Source of the DNA: Bacillus thuringiensis
GTDB taxonomy: Bacteria; Bacillota; Bacilli; Bacillales; Bacillaceae_G
Direction: 5' to 3'
NCBI RefSeq assembly: GCF_022095615.2
Contig: NZ_CP155559.1
Coordinates: 1,175,501-1,239,500 of the forward strand
DNA length: 64,000 nucleotides
Under the pieces are notes generated by a model. That model was not told the DNA's origin, made no database searches, and worked only from the letters and a program-made list of their open reading frames with translations. Position numbers and translations under genes: made by a program. Within the stretch, counting starts at the first letter, position 1; every line of letters starts with the position of its first letter. Positions 27,788 to 37,404 of this stretch are shown here, piece by piece.

Positions 27788-28519
27788 TTATTTCATTGAT
27801 AGAATATGAGAGAAGGCTTTCGGTAAATCAGTTTGCCAATATTTCCACGTATGGTTACCTTCAAACTCCTCGTAATGCGTGATGAAATTTCTATCTGTCA
27901 GAAGCGTATTGAGCTCACGGTTCGGCTGTACGAAATCAGATACTTGTCCATCCGTGCGCTTTACAGCTGTTTCTTCTGTCCCAATGACGTGATAAAGTTC
28001 TAGCGCCTCCGGATTTTTGAAGTCTTTTGCTAAGTTCATCACTGTTTCATCAACAAATGGTGATTGCATAACGACTTTACCGAATGTATGCGGATACATA
28101 AGTGCAGTCATAAAGGAAACTGTCCCGCCAAGAGAATCACCAATTAACACACGACCTTTTCCCATTTGGTACGTTGGATAATTTTCATCGATATATGGTG
28201 CAAGTTCATGAGCAAGGAAACGGATATATGCAGCGTTTTTCACTTCATTTGGGAAATATTTTTCTTTACGATCGTGTACATTTTTATATGGAATACCGAC
28301 AATAATTGTACGGTCAATTTCTTCAGTTTCACGAAGACGCTCAATTACACGGTGCGCTTTACCAAGCTGAAAATAATCTCTACCATCTTGTGCAATTACC
28401 ACTGTATGTTTGTGCAGTGCTGTGTAATTTACCGGTAAGTAAACGAGAAGTGTAACATCTTCTTGAAGTGATGCGCTATAAAATGAAATTTCTTCAATTC
28501 TCCCGATTGTTTGATTCAT
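27788..28519 (-). CDS. yjcH: Esterase D-like alpha/beta hydrolase YjcH
   Basis: 243 residues from the ATG at 28519 (AGGGGGATC upstream); the frame is open for 79 further codons upstream that look non-coding. Putative esterase family: nucleophile elbow GDSLGGTVS, DGRDYFQLGK near the oxyanion loop, and the late EGNHTWKYWQ with the catalytic His. Most similar in layout to Fes/enterochelin-esterase-type hydrolases. Substrate unknown. Confidence 0.88.
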   Translation of the reverse strand: MNQTIGRIEEISFYSASLQEDVTLLVYLPVNYTALHKHTVVIAQDGRDYFQLGKAHRVIERLRETEEIDRTIIVGIPYKNVHDRKEKYFPNEVKNAAYIRFLAHELAPYIDENYPTYQMGKGRVLIGDSLGGTVSFMTALMYPHTFGKVVMQSPFVDETVMNLAKDFKNPEALELYHVIGTEETAVKRTDGQVSDFVQPNRELNTLLTDRNFITHYEEFEGNHTWKYWQTDLPKAFSHILSMK

Positions 28520-28719
28520 GTAGATCCCCCTAAATAAAAATTTACTGTGATTGTAAGAGCGACGCTTGTAGTGAAAAAGAAAGAAATATTCACTAATAGG
28601 TGCTTTCGTTTCTATTTTACCATAATGGTACGAAGAATCTAAAAAATTAGTATTTAAGTTATGAAAGAAAACGGATATAATGAAGTGGGATTTTTGACAG
28701 GTGAGAGGGGAGACGGAAT

Positions 28720-29631
28720 TTGAAACAAGAAAGATCAATCGCACTACCATTAGCAATTTCCATTATAGCCATTTCATTCGCAGCAGTTTTTGTAAAGATG
28801 TCCTCAGCACCATCTTCCATATTAAGTATGTACCGATTATGGATTATCGTACTTATTATGCTGCCAATCGTTTGGAAAAAACGGGAAGAATTTAGTAAGA
28901 TTCGAATAAAAGATTGGGGATTTTTAGTTGGATCTGGTTTCTTTTTAGCACTTCATTTTCTTTTATGGTTTGAATCTTTAAAGCATACGACAGTTGCTAG
29001 TTCGACGATTATTTTAGCGCTTCAACCAATCGTATCTTTAGTTGGGGGTTTTTTCTTATTTAAAGAAAGAACGACATACTCAGCCATTGCGACAATGGGA
29101 ATTGCGATATTAGGCGTAATGTGTATTGGTTGGGGAGACTTAGGACTAAGTGAACAAGCAATTTATGGAGATATATTATCCTTTTTAAGTGTAATAGCGG
29201 TTGTCGGTTATTTATTTATCGGGCAAACGATAGTAAAGAAAGTATCACACTGGATTTACAGCTTTACAGTTTTTGCATTCGCAGGTATTTTTATGGGGAT
29301 TTATAATATAGTGTTGCAAGTGCCTTTTACAGGTTATACGAAGTGGGATTGGACCGTTTTTCTTTTACTTGCGGTTGTACCGACAGTGTCACACGTCATT
29401 AATAATTGGTTATTAAACTACGTAAATGCAACAACAATTTCAATGAGTATTTTAGGAGAACCTGTTGGAGCATCTATACTGGCGTTCTTCTTACTCGGGG
29501 AAAGACTAAATGCCATGCAAATTATCGGTAGCATGCTCGTATTGTTTGGCGTATCTGTTTTCTTACTACAACAACAAAAACGAACAGCAAAAAATGTAGT
29601 AAATGAGCCGGCGTATACACAGGAATTATAA
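28720..29631 (+). CDS. EamA-family (drug/metabolite) transporter
   Basis: 303 residues, ten membrane segments in two EamA repeats of about 140 residues each. The second repeat ends with SILGEPVGASILAFFLLGERL, the conserved EP-x-(L/G) helix with the invariant Glu. The start is a TTG with GAGAGGGGAG upstream; no ATG is available before the first helix. Family members export amino acids, purines or drugs; no substrate clue is seen. A hairpin terminator follows. Confidence 0.87.
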   Translation: MKQERSIALPLAISIIAISFAAVFVKMSSAPSSILSMYRLWIIVLIMLPIVWKKREEFSKIRIKDWGFLVGSGFFLALHFLLWFESLKHTTVASSTIILALQPIVSLVGGFFLFKERTTYSAIATMGIAILGVMCIGWGDLGLSEQAIYGDILSFLSVIAVVGYLFIGQTIVKKVSHWIYSFTVFAFAGIFMGIYNIVLQVPFTGYTKWDWTVFLLLAVVPTVSHVINNWLLNYVNATTISMSILGEPVGASILAFFLLGERLNAMQIIGSMLVLFGVSVFLLQQQKRTAKNVVNEPAYTQEL

Positions 29632-29642
29632 GGTTAGAGGAG

Positions 29643-29670
29643 AAAAGAGAAGTTGGAATACTTCTCTTTT
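29643..29670 (+). terminator. Terminator of the EamA transporter gene
   Basis: AAAAGAGAAGT / ACTTCTCTTTT with T-rich tail. Confidence 0.7.
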
Positions 29671-29713
29671 TGTTTTATAGAAATACGGGAGTAGGAGGGG
29701 AAAGGGGAGGGAA

Positions 29714-30286
29714 ATGGAAGAAATATTAAAGAAGTATATGCAGAACCTTACAACACTAAGTGAAGAAGAGCAGCACATGATTCTCAGTGAATTACAAATT
29801 GGCGAATATAAAAAAGGAACAGTGCTCCTAAGGCAAGGAGATGTTCCTTCGAAATGTTATTTTGTATTAAAAGGATGCGTGAGACAACATTGTATAGATG
29901 AAGCCGGGAAAGAAGTTACATCAAATTTTTATACAGAAGAACAAGCAATCGCAAATTTTAATCATCATAAACAAGATAAATCATCCCCGTATACGTTAAC
30001 GTGTCTAGAAGATTGTCTAGTTGTAGTTGGCGACCTGTATAGTGAAAAGGACATGTATAAGAAATATTCACAGTTAGAAGAAATGACGCGTAAAATGGTC
30101 GAGTATAATTTTGGTGAAGTACAAGATGAACTTGCCTTATTTATCTCATCGACACCAGAAGAACGATATAAAGCATTATTACAAAAACGACCGCATTTAA
30201 TCGATCGAGTTCCTCAATATCAATTGGCGAGTTATCTAGGTATTACGCCAGAGTCATTAAGTAGAATTAAGAAACGAATTAAGTAG
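29714..30286 (+). CDS. Crp/Fnr-family transcriptional regulator
   Basis: 190 residues. An N-terminal cyclic-nucleotide-binding-like domain (GEYKKGTVLLRQGDVPSKCYFVLKGCVR) and a C-terminal helix-turn-helix (YQLASYLGITPESLSRIKKRIK) are visible. There is no Fe-S cysteine cluster as in Fnr. The gene overlaps the convergent DUF4386-like gene by eight bases at the 3' end. Target genes unknown. Confidence 0.88.
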   Translation: MEEILKKYMQNLTTLSEEEQHMILSELQIGEYKKGTVLLRQGDVPSKCYFVLKGCVRQHCIDEAGKEVTSNFYTEEQAIANFNHHKQDKSSPYTLTCLEDCLVVVGDLYSEKDMYKKYSQLEEMTRKMVEYNFGEVQDELALFISSTPEERYKALLQKRPHLIDRVPQYQLASYLGITPESLSRIKKRIK

Positions 30287-30947
30287 TGGATTTACCACCT
30301 TTCAACAGTAGCCATATCGCAAGTCCTAATTCACCTGCAATCATAGGTAATTGGAACAGTGATTGTATGATTGCGATGAGCGTATCATATTGTGAAAACA
30401 GTGTATTCATGACGTGAATTACGATATAACCGATAGCAGCGATGAATAGTAATACACTAATCAATTTCGGTATTTGTTTAGATAGAAAAGTTACATATCC
30501 TAAAGTGAAAAGATGTAAGCCGAAAATGATTAACCCTACAGACCAAATGTATTTAAAAGCTTCTAGAAATAACATTGTATATGCTTCTGAATTAGCAACT
30601 GTACTTTTTGAAAGAAGTAATACAAATGTTAAATTGAATATAGCAATCCCAAGTATCGCTGTATACATAAGACGAAGCAAGGCAGCTAGTAATGAGAGGC
30701 TAGTATGAATTGGTTTTAGAAAGAAATAAAGAGCCCACGCGGCGACAATATCAGTAATGAAAATGATAATCCAACCGAAGATTTCCGCTTTGAAAAGTGA
30801 ATTTGAAGTTTGGATATTATGGAATGTCGCGCTCGCATCTTCTTGTACAACGAGATTTTCATGAACAAAACCGTAAGAAAAAAATGCAATGAATGCCATA
30901 ACAAGAAGAGAAAAGCCAGCAAATAAGGCATACTTTCGTTTAGTCAT
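30279..30947 (-). CDS. DUF4386-type integral membrane protein
   Basis: 222 residues, about six hydrophobic segments. The arrangement with ATFHNIQTSNSLFKAEIFGW after the first helix and a LHLFTLGYVTFLSKQIPK loop is that of DUF4386 proteins, whose function is unknown. It converges with the Crp-like gene, and AGGAGGACG precedes the ATG. It may be a target of that regulator, but nothing in the sequence shows it. Confidence 0.8.
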   Translation of the reverse strand: MTKRKYALFAGFSLLVMAFIAFFSYGFVHENLVVQEDASATFHNIQTSNSLFKAEIFGWIIIFITDIVAAWALYFFLKPIHTSLSLLAALLRLMYTAILGIAIFNLTFVLLLSKSTVANSEAYTMLFLEAFKYIWSVGLIIFGLHLFTLGYVTFLSKQIPKLISVLLFIAAIGYIVIHVMNTLFSQYDTLIAIIQSLFQLPMIAGELGLAIWLLLKGGKSTT

Positions 30948-31034
30948 AATACGTCCTCCTATTCTAATGTTGTTTTCATTGTAATAGGGAAGAGGAGGGG
31001 GTTCATTGACTTAAATCAAGAGAGGGGAAGTTTA

Positions 31035-31430
31035 GTGGAATTTCCATCAAAAAAAGATATATGGTTATATCCAATTTTTTTCGTTGTCATTGGAGCGTGT
31101 TTTGCTCCCCTATTTGCAGGGAGAGAATATTTTCTTTTATTTTTTACAATTCCGTTAGCGATATTATGTATTTGGAGTTGGTTTTCAACAAAATATATTG
31201 TCAGAGAAGAGGCAATTATTATTAGATCGGGTTTCGTTAAAAAACGCATATTTATACGAGATATAAAACAAATTTCAAATACGAAAAATCCAATAGCAGC
31301 TTATGCCTTATCATTTGATCGACTTGAAATTGTTTACGGCGCACATCAAACAGAAATTATTTCTCCTAAAGATAAAGACCAATTCATCAATCACGTTAAA
31401 AGTAAAAATTCACACATTGAAATAAAGTAA
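31035..31430 (+). CDS. Membrane-anchored bacterial PH-domain protein
   Basis: 131 residues, GTG start after AGAGGGGAAG. Two adjacent helices (residues 12-28 and 34-53) form a hairpin, followed by a short beta-rich domain with EEAIIIRSGFVKKRIFIRDIKQI, the YdbT/YyaB-like bacterial PH pattern. Function unknown. It converges with the Ig-like gene. Confidence 0.78.
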   Translation: MEFPSKKDIWLYPIFFVVIGACFAPLFAGREYFLLFFTIPLAILCIWSWFSTKYIVREEAIIIRSGFVKKRIFIRDIKQISNTKNPIAAYALSFDRLEIVYGAHQTEIISPKDKDQFINHVKSKNSHIEIK

Positions 31431-31460
31431 AAGAGTGGCTTCGTAGCCACTCTTTTACTT
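31425..31460. terminator. Bidirectional terminator between PH-domain and Ig-like genes
   Basis: AAGTAAAAGAGTGGCT / AGCCACTCTTTTACTT, a near-perfect palindrome spanning both gene ends. Confidence 0.85.
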
Positions 31461-31853
31461 TGGATTTGTCATATAAGGTTGTACATGAATAATGCATAGG
31501 TCACGGAACTTTCCTTCAGCAGTTGTAACAATTACGACTGCTCTACCTGCACTTTTTCCGGTAATCGTTACCGTATCTCCTTGTGGATACAGTGTGATAA
31601 CATCAGCATTCATATTTGTCCAAATAAGTTCCGTATTCGTTGCTTGTACTGGCAAAACAGAAGCTGATAACTCAGTGCTTTGTCCAGTTCTTACTTTTAA
31701 CTTATTTTTTTCCATATGAACACCAATGACTGAAATAACAGAAGGAGCAATAGAAATTTTGGGTGGATTAGGTTGTATGTTTAAACGAGAAGCAGAAGTA
31801 TTTGTGATAGGTGAAAATTTTCGTGTTTGTTGTTGCTGGAAAGCTGCTAACAT
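31455..31853 (-). CDS. Single Ig-like (BIG2-type) domain protein
   Basis: 132 residues, ATG with AAAGGGGAC ahead. The N-terminal 40 residues are Gln/Pro/Ser-rich; from about residue 52 it reads as a BIG2-type bacterial Ig fold ([52 protein letters not shown]). There is no signal peptide. Cytosolic Ig proteins of this size could be spore or surface structural components; the role here is unknown. Confidence 0.75.
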   Translation of the reverse strand: MLAAFQQQQTRKFSPITNTSASRLNIQPNPPKISIAPSVISVIGVHMEKNKLKVRTGQSTELSASVLPVQATNTELIWTNMNADVITLYPQGDTVTITGKSAGRAVVIVTTAEGKFRDLCIIHVQPYMTNPK

Positions 31854-31975
31854 TTTGGAGTCCCCTTTCTGTATAAGTGCTGATAGTACTACTATAAAGG
31901 AGTAGTGTTATGTTAAATTTAACGAAACATAAAGAATTTGTTAAATTTGAGAAGAAGATTGTCGAATTGTAATAA

Positions 31976-32014
31976 AAAGAAAGCTCTGCTGTTATGATAA
32001 CAGCAGAGCTTTCT
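31976..32014 (-). terminator. Terminator of putP
   Basis: AGAAAGCTCTGCTGTTAT / ATAACAGCAGAGCTTTCT adjacent to the putP stop. Confidence 0.85.
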
Positions 32015-32016
32015 TT

Positions 32017-33495
32017 TTATAGATTATGACTATGGTGTTTTTCGAAGTTCTCAAATTGCTCTTCAACTTCTTTTGAAGGTTTAGTTAGTAAACTAACAAT
32101 TATGATTACTAGTAAACTAATAGCGAATCCAGGAATCATTTCATATAAGAAATCTTTTAAGAATTTGAATTGAGTCCAAATAATTACTGTAGCGGCACCT
32201 GAAATCATACCAGCAAGCGCACCCCATTTTGTCATGCGTTTCCAGTATAAGCTTAATAAAATAGCAGGTCCGAATGAAGAACCAAATCCAGCCCAAGCGT
32301 ATCCAACAAGAGCTAAAATCGTATCATTTTGTTTAAACGCTAATGCGCACCCAACTAATGCAATAACAAGTACAGCCATACGGCCAACAAATACAAGCTC
32401 TTTATCAGAAGCAGAACGTTTAAAGAATGTACGATATAAATCTTCTGTTATAGCACTAGAAGTAACGAGCAACTGAGATGAAATTGTACTCATAATCGCT
32501 GCTAAAATCGCTGCTAATAAAAATCCAGTAATAAGTGGATGGAATAAAATTTTTCCTAGTTCAAGGAAAATTGTTTCCGGGTTAGATAATGTTAACTCTT
32601 GTTGTGAGTAGTAAGCAATACCGATAAGGCCAGTAAACATAGCTCCGACAACAGAGAAAATCATCCAGCTCATACCAATTCTTCGTGCGCTTTTAATTTC
32701 TTTTACAGAAGAAATCGCCATAAAGCGTACGATAATATGAGGTTGTCCAACATAACCAAGGCCCCATGCAAATAAAGAAATCATCCCCAAAGTAGAGGCA
32801 CCTTTAAAAATATCTAAACGTGTTGGATCTACAGAACGAATTGTATCAAATGCAGGTCCAAGTCCGTTCGAATTCATAATTGTTACGATAGGAACAAGAA
32901 TAAGAGCAATTACCATAATGATTCCTTGCACGAAGTCTGTCCAACTTACTGCTAAGAAACCACCAAATAATGTGTAAGCTACAACAACGCCAGCTACAAT
33001 GAATAATCCAACGTGGTAGTTCATACCAAATGAATTTTCAAATAATACGGCGCCTGAAACTAATCCTGAAGCTACATAAAAAGTAAAGAAAATCATAATA
33101 ACAAGTCCGGATACTAAGCGTAGCATATGAGATTTGTCGTGGAAACGGTGTTCCAAAAATTCTGGGATAGTAATAGAGTTGTTTGCAATTTCAGAGTAGG
33201 TACGTAAGCGAGGAGCGACATATAGCCAGTTTGCGTATGCGCCTAGTGTTAGGCCGATCGCAATCCAACTACTACTTAATCCAACGCTAAACATTGCACC
33301 GGGTAATCCCATTAAAAGCCAACCACTCATATCGGATGCTCCAGCGCTTAATGCTGTTACTGCGGGGCCTAGTGTACGCCCGCCAAGCATATAATCTGTT
33401 AAGTTGGACGTTCGTTTATAGGCGAAATAGCCAATTACTAACATCCCGAGCATGTAGATAGAGATTGAAGTTAAAGTTAACATCTGCGTACTCAT
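32017..33495 (-). CDS. putP: Sodium/proline symporter PutP
   Basis: 492 residues from the ATG at 33495 (GGAAGGGGA upstream; the frame extends 20 codons further). Sodium:solute symporter family with about 13 helices. PutP-typical segments: YMLGGRTLGPAVTALSAGASDMSGWLLMGLPG in the first helices, GLGYVGQPHIIVRFMAI, and SQLLVTSSAITEDLY with the sodium-site Ser residues. It imports proline for osmoprotection or nutrition. No catabolic put genes are adjacent. Confidence 0.93.
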   Translation of the reverse strand: MSTQMLTLTSISIYMLGMLVIGYFAYKRTSNLTDYMLGGRTLGPAVTALSAGASDMSGWLLMGLPGAMFSVGLSSSWIAIGLTLGAYANWLYVAPRLRTYSEIANNSITIPEFLEHRFHDKSHMLRLVSGLVIMIFFTFYVASGLVSGAVLFENSFGMNYHVGLFIVAGVVVAYTLFGGFLAVSWTDFVQGIIMVIALILVPIVTIMNSNGLGPAFDTIRSVDPTRLDIFKGASTLGMISLFAWGLGYVGQPHIIVRFMAISSVKEIKSARRIGMSWMIFSVVGAMFTGLIGIAYYSQQELTLSNPETIFLELGKILFHPLITGFLLAAILAAIMSTISSQLLVTSSAITEDLYRTFFKRSASDKELVFVGRMAVLVIALVGCALAFKQNDTILALVGYAWAGFGSSFGPAILLSLYWKRMTKWGALAGMISGAATVIIWTQFKFLKDFLYEMIPGFAISLLVIIIVSLLTKPSKEVEEQFENFEKHHSHNL

Positions 33496-33754
33496 GTAGT
33501 TCCCCTTCCTTTTGTCATGTCTTTTGATGCGTTTTGCATATTTATAATCTATCATGATTATTCTGAAAAATCCATACAGAAATACGAATTTTCAGAAATG
33601 TAAGCGTTTTTTGACATCATTTTACTTTTTTAATATATAATATTCATACAAAAAACCTTATTTTTAATAGAGTATTTATTATATTTACATAAAAAGAGGT
33701 TGTTTTGTCAATATAATATTGAAAGGAGAGAAAAATAAATTTTTTTAAAAAGTA

Positions 33755-33784
33755 TTGACTTATGAAAAAAGTTAGGTCTATAAT
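33755..33784 (+). promoter_or_regulatory. Sigma-A promoter of the trp operon
   Basis: TTGACT (33755-33760) and TATAAT (33779-33784) with an 18-base spacer, immediately before the first T-box leader. Confidence 0.85.
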
Positions 33785-33794
33785 GAGTGCAACT

Positions 33795-34063
33795 TAAAAA
33801 AATGCAAGCGTTGATGAAGAAGAGTACACATGATGAACATGTCAGAGAGCTGATGGTTGGTGCGAATCAGTATGGAATTGATGTGGAATGGGCTTCGGAG
33901 CTTCCAAACCGAAACGAAAGAAGTAGGCTTTGGCGACATGATCTCATCGATACAAGAGACACGTATTGTTTTTGATACGGTAAAGTGCGTTACATTTGTA
34001 ACGAATTAAGGTGGCACCACGGGAGTACCCGTCCTTTCTATAGGATGAGTACTCCCTTTTTGT
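33795..34063 (+). promoter_or_regulatory. T-box leader 1 of the trp operon, Trp (UGG) specifier
   Basis: Contains an AGAAGAGTAC stem I element (33819-33828), a specifier loop GAA-TGG with the Trp codon at 33889-33891, the T-box core AAGGTGGCACCACG (34008-34021) and a GGGAGTAC / GTACTCCC terminator with T-run (34021-34060). Uncharged tRNA-Trp would stabilise the antiterminator. It precedes a second complete leader. Confidence 0.93.
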
Positions 34064-34084
34064 GTACAAAAAATTAAATAAATG

Positions 34085-34358
34085 AAATCGTTGAAGTAAG
34101 AAGAGTACGTATATTGGAGACGTTACAGAGAGCCGGGGATAGGTGGGAGCCCGGTGCGGTGCCATATACGGAATGGGCTTACGAGAGGTATGCTGAACAA
34201 TTATTTTTAGTAGGCAACCCGGGTTCCGCCGTTACAAGGATAAGGTATATATTTTGTACCTGAATAAAGCGGGATGCTTTTGCGTCCAACATGAGGTGGT
34301 ACCACGGTAAATTTATCGTCCTCTACATATTTCGATATGTAGGGGACTTTTTTTATTT
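34085..34358 (+). promoter_or_regulatory. T-box leader 2 of the trp operon, Trp (UGG) specifier
   Basis: Same AGAAGAGTAC stem I element (34099-34108), specifier GAA-TGG with the codon at 34174-34176, T-box core GAGGTGGTACCACGG (34293-34307) and a GTCC-TCTACATAT hairpin terminator with T7 run (34318-34354). It ends about 20 bases before trpE. Both leaders must be antiterminated for readthrough. Confidence 0.93.
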
Positions 34359-34378
34359 TTCGGAGTGAGGTGAAAGGC

Positions 34379-35797
34379 ATGGTGACAAAAGACGAATTTA
34401 TGAAGCAAAACGAACAAGGAAAAGCATTTTTAGTAATCGCTGAAGAAGAAGGAGATAGCATTACGCCAATTTCTTTATATAGACGTATGAAGGGAAAGAA
34501 AAAGTTTTTATTAGAAAGCTCCCAGCTTCATCAAGATAAAGGACGCTATTCTTACTTAGGATGTAATCCGTATGGTGAAGTGAAAAGCGTTGGTACGGAA
34601 GTGGAACGAACGATTTATGGCCGGGCAGAAAAGCTGCAAGGTAACGTACTACAAGTGTTAGAAAAAGAAACCCGGTCAGCACAAGTAGACAGTCCATTCC
34701 CATTTTGCGGAGGAGCAGTTGGTTATATTGGCTATGACGTCATCCGGCAATATGAAAACATTGGTGCAGATTTACACGATCCATTGAATATTCCAGAAGT
34801 GCATCTTTTATTGTACCGTGAGTTTATCGTGTATGACCACTTACGCCAAAAATTATCATTTGTATATGTATGCAGGGAAGATGATACAGCTTCTTATGAA
34901 GAAGTATATGAAAGATTGCAAGTATATAAAGAGGAAGTGCTACAGGGAGAAGAAGCGGAAGTAACTGAAATAAGATCAACATTATCATTCACTTCCTCTA
35001 TAAAAGAAAAAGAATTTTACGCGATGGTAGAAACCGCGAAAGAGTACATTCAGGCTGGGGACATATTCCAAGTCGTATTATCCCAGCGTTTGCAAAGTGA
35101 ATGTATTGGTGATCCATTCGCGTTATACCGAAAACTTCGGATTGCCAATCCATCACCATATATGTTCTATATCGATTTTCAAAATTATGTTGTACTCGGT
35201 TCTTCGCCGGAAAGTTTGTTATCGGTAAGAGAGGATAAAGTAATGACGAATCCAATTGCCGGTACGAGGCCGAGAGGGAGAACGAAGCAGGAGGATGCGG
35301 AAATTGAGAAAGAACTGTTAGAAAATGAGAAAGAACGAGCGGAGCACATGATGCTTGTGGACCTTGGGCGGAATGATATTGGCAGAGTAAGTGAAATTGG
35401 ATCCGTGACGATAGATAAATATATGAAAGTAGAAAAATACTCTCACGTTATGCACATTGTATCCGAAGTTTACGGAACATTGCGAAAACGAATGAGTGGA
35501 TTTGATGCATTAGCGTATTGCTTACCAGCAGGAACAGTGTCAGGTGCTCCGAAAATTAGAGCGATGGAAATTATAAATGAGCTAGAGAATGAAAAAAGAA
35601 ATGTATACGCAGGAGCAGTTGGATACGTTAGTTTTTCAGGGAATCTTGATATGGCGCTCGCCATTCGAACGATGGTTGTAAAGGATGAAAAAGCATACGT
35701 TCAGGCAGGAGCGGGAATTGTTTATGATTCAGACCCAGTAGCTGAATATGAAGAAACGTTAAATAAAGCGAGAGCACTATTGGAGGTAATGAAATGA
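34379..35797 (+). CDS. trpE: Anthranilate synthase component I TrpE
   Basis: 472 residues from the ATG at 34379 (GGAGTGAGG upstream; a GTG nine bases earlier is too close). First enzyme of Trp synthesis. FLLESSQ at about residue 40 contains the LLES tryptophan-binding element, so feedback inhibition is expected. The chorismate-binding domain is complete: DIFQVVLSQRL, GSSPESLL, PIAGTRPRG, ERAEHMMLVDLGRND, and AGTVSGAPKIRAM. Overlaps trpG by four bases. Confidence 0.96.
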   Translation: MVTKDEFMKQNEQGKAFLVIAEEEGDSITPISLYRRMKGKKKFLLESSQLHQDKGRYSYLGCNPYGEVKSVGTEVERTIYGRAEKLQGNVLQVLEKETRSAQVDSPFPFCGGAVGYIGYDVIRQYENIGADLHDPLNIPEVHLLLYREFIVYDHLRQKLSFVYVCREDDTASYEEVYERLQVYKEEVLQGEEAEVTEIRSTLSFTSSIKEKEFYAMVETAKEYIQAGDIFQVVLSQRLQSECIGDPFALYRKLRIANPSPYMFYIDFQNYVVLGSSPESLLSVREDKVMTNPIAGTRPRGRTKQEDAEIEKELLENEKERAEHMMLVDLGRNDIGRVSEIGSVTIDKYMKVEKYSHVMHIVSEVYGTLRKRMSGFDALAYCLPAGTVSGAPKIRAMEIINELENEKRNVYAGAVGYVSFSGNLDMALAIRTMVVKDEKAYVQAGAGIVYDSDPVAEYEETLNKARALLEVMK

Positions 35798-36381
35798 TTG
35801 TACTAATTGATAACTATGATTCATTCACATATAACTTGTATCAACTGTTAGGTGAATACGAAGAAGATATTGTAGTCGTAAGAAATGATCAAATAACGAT
35901 AGAACAGCTAGAAGGGATGAATCCTACAGGAATTGTGCTTTCACCAGGACCAGGAAAACCAGAGGATGCTGGCATTTGTATCGAAGTGATTCGTCATTTT
36001 TATAAGAACGTTCCCATATTAGGCATTTGCCTCGGACATCAGGCAATTATATCAGCATTTGGAGGAGAAATTGTTAGAGCAGAGCGCATTAAGCATGGAA
36101 AAACATCACGCGTGAAACATAACGGAACGTCAATCTTTTCATACGTGACACAGCCGCTAACAGCGATGCGCTACCATTCACTTGTTGCAGCGCAAACGAG
36201 TTTGCCACAGTGTTTTGACATACTAGCGACAGCGATGGACGATGGAGAAATTATGGCAGTTCGTCACAATTATTATCCGTTATTCGGATTACAGTTTCAT
36301 CCAGAATCAATCGCGACAGAAGAAGGCGGAAAGTTAATACGTGCCTTTTTAGGCGAAGTGAAGGAGGAGGAAAGAGTATGA
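35794..36381 (+). CDS. trpG: Anthranilate/aminodeoxychorismate synthase glutamine amidotransferase
   Basis: 195 residues. Class I amidotransferase with catalytic Cys in GICLGHQ and the HPES motif. [12 protein letters not shown] is the usual N-terminus. It provides ammonia to TrpE. In B. subtilis one such subunit (pabA) serves both folate and Trp; here a copy is inside the trp operon, overlapped by trpE and trpD (ATGA on both sides). Whether it also serves PabB is not known. Confidence 0.94.
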   Translation: MIVLIDNYDSFTYNLYQLLGEYEEDIVVVRNDQITIEQLEGMNPTGIVLSPGPGKPEDAGICIEVIRHFYKNVPILGICLGHQAIISAFGGEIVRAERIKHGKTSRVKHNGTSIFSYVTQPLTAMRYHSLVAAQTSLPQCFDILATAMDDGEIMAVRHNYYPLFGLQFHPESIATEEGGKLIRAFLGEVKEEERV

Positions 36382-37403
36382 ATAACTATCTTCGTAAATT
36401 AGTGGAGGGACAACATTTAACAGAAGAGGAAATGTATAAAGCAGGGCTTCTTTTATTAAATGAAAACATATTGGAAAGTGAAATTGCAGCTTTCTTAGTC
36501 TTACTGAAGGCGAAAGGTGAAACGGCAGAAGAAATATATGGCCTTGTTCGAGCTCTTCGTGAAAAGGCATTACCGTTTTCGAACCATATACAAGGAGCGA
36601 TGGACAATTGCGGGACGGGTGGTGACGGTGCCCAAACGTTTAATATTAGTACAACATCGGCATTCGTACTGGCAGGAGCTGGCGTAAAGGTTGCAAAACA
36701 CGGTAACCGAGCTGTTTCTAGTAAAACAGGAAGTGCAGATTTATTAGAAGAACTCGGTGTAAATATTAGCAGTACGCCAAACGAAATTGATTATTTATTA
36801 GAGCATGTCGGCATTGCATTTTTATTTGCACCAGCGATGCATCCAGCATTAAGGCGCATTATGAAAATAAGAAAAGAATTAAATGTGCCGACGATCTTTA
36901 ACTTAATTGGTCCTTTAACGAATCCGGTGAATTTAGAAACACAATTTGTCGGCATTTATAAACGAGATATGTTACTACCAGTTGCGCAAGTATTACAGAA
37001 ACTAGGCAGAAAACAAGCGCTTGTCGTAAATGGAAGTGGATTTCTAGATGAAGCATCATTGCAAGGAGAAAATCATGTTGTCATTTTAAAAGATAATGAA
37101 ATAGTAGAAACGAGTATTGAACCTGAGAAATATGGTTTCTCAATAGTGAAAAACGAAGAAATTAGAGGCGGAGATTCGAAAGAAAATGCAAAGATTACGC
37201 TCGGGGTATTAAGCGGAGAAAAGAGTGTTTACCGCGATACGGTTTTATTAAATGCAGGTCTAGCCCTTTTCGCGAATGGAAAAGCAGAAACGATTGAAGA
37301 AGGAATTACACTCGCGGCACATAGTATTGACTCAGGAAAAGCATTAGCCAAACTAAACTTATTAATTGCAGCAAGTAATGAAAAATTAGAAAGGGTGAAT
37401 TAA
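36378..37403 (+). CDS. trpD: Anthranilate phosphoribosyltransferase TrpD
   Basis: 341 residues. PRPP-binding [36 protein letters not shown] and the GPLTNP segment are all intact. Second step of the pathway from anthranilate. Translation is coupled to trpG through an ATGA overlap; trpC follows after one base. Confidence 0.96.
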   Translation: MNNYLRKLVEGQHLTEEEMYKAGLLLLNENILESEIAAFLVLLKAKGETAEEIYGLVRALREKALPFSNHIQGAMDNCGTGGDGAQTFNISTTSAFVLAGAGVKVAKHGNRAVSSKTGSADLLEELGVNISSTPNEIDYLLEHVGIAFLFAPAMHPALRRIMKIRKELNVPTIFNLIGPLTNPVNLETQFVGIYKRDMLLPVAQVLQKLGRKQALVVNGSGFLDEASLQGENHVVILKDNEIVETSIEPEKYGFSIVKNEEIRGGDSKENAKITLGVLSGEKSVYRDTVLLNAGLALFANGKAETIEEGITLAAHSIDSGKALAKLNLLIAASNEKLERVN

Positions 37404-37404
37404 A

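Noticed and set aside
28520..28756. Longer N-terminus for YjcH
   Set aside because: The extra 79 codons run through the divergent promoter region, and the internal ATG has the better ribosome site.
33787..33975. Open frame of 62 codons before trpE
   Set aside because: It lies entirely inside the first T-box leader, including stem I and the specifier, and has no Shine-Dalgarno.
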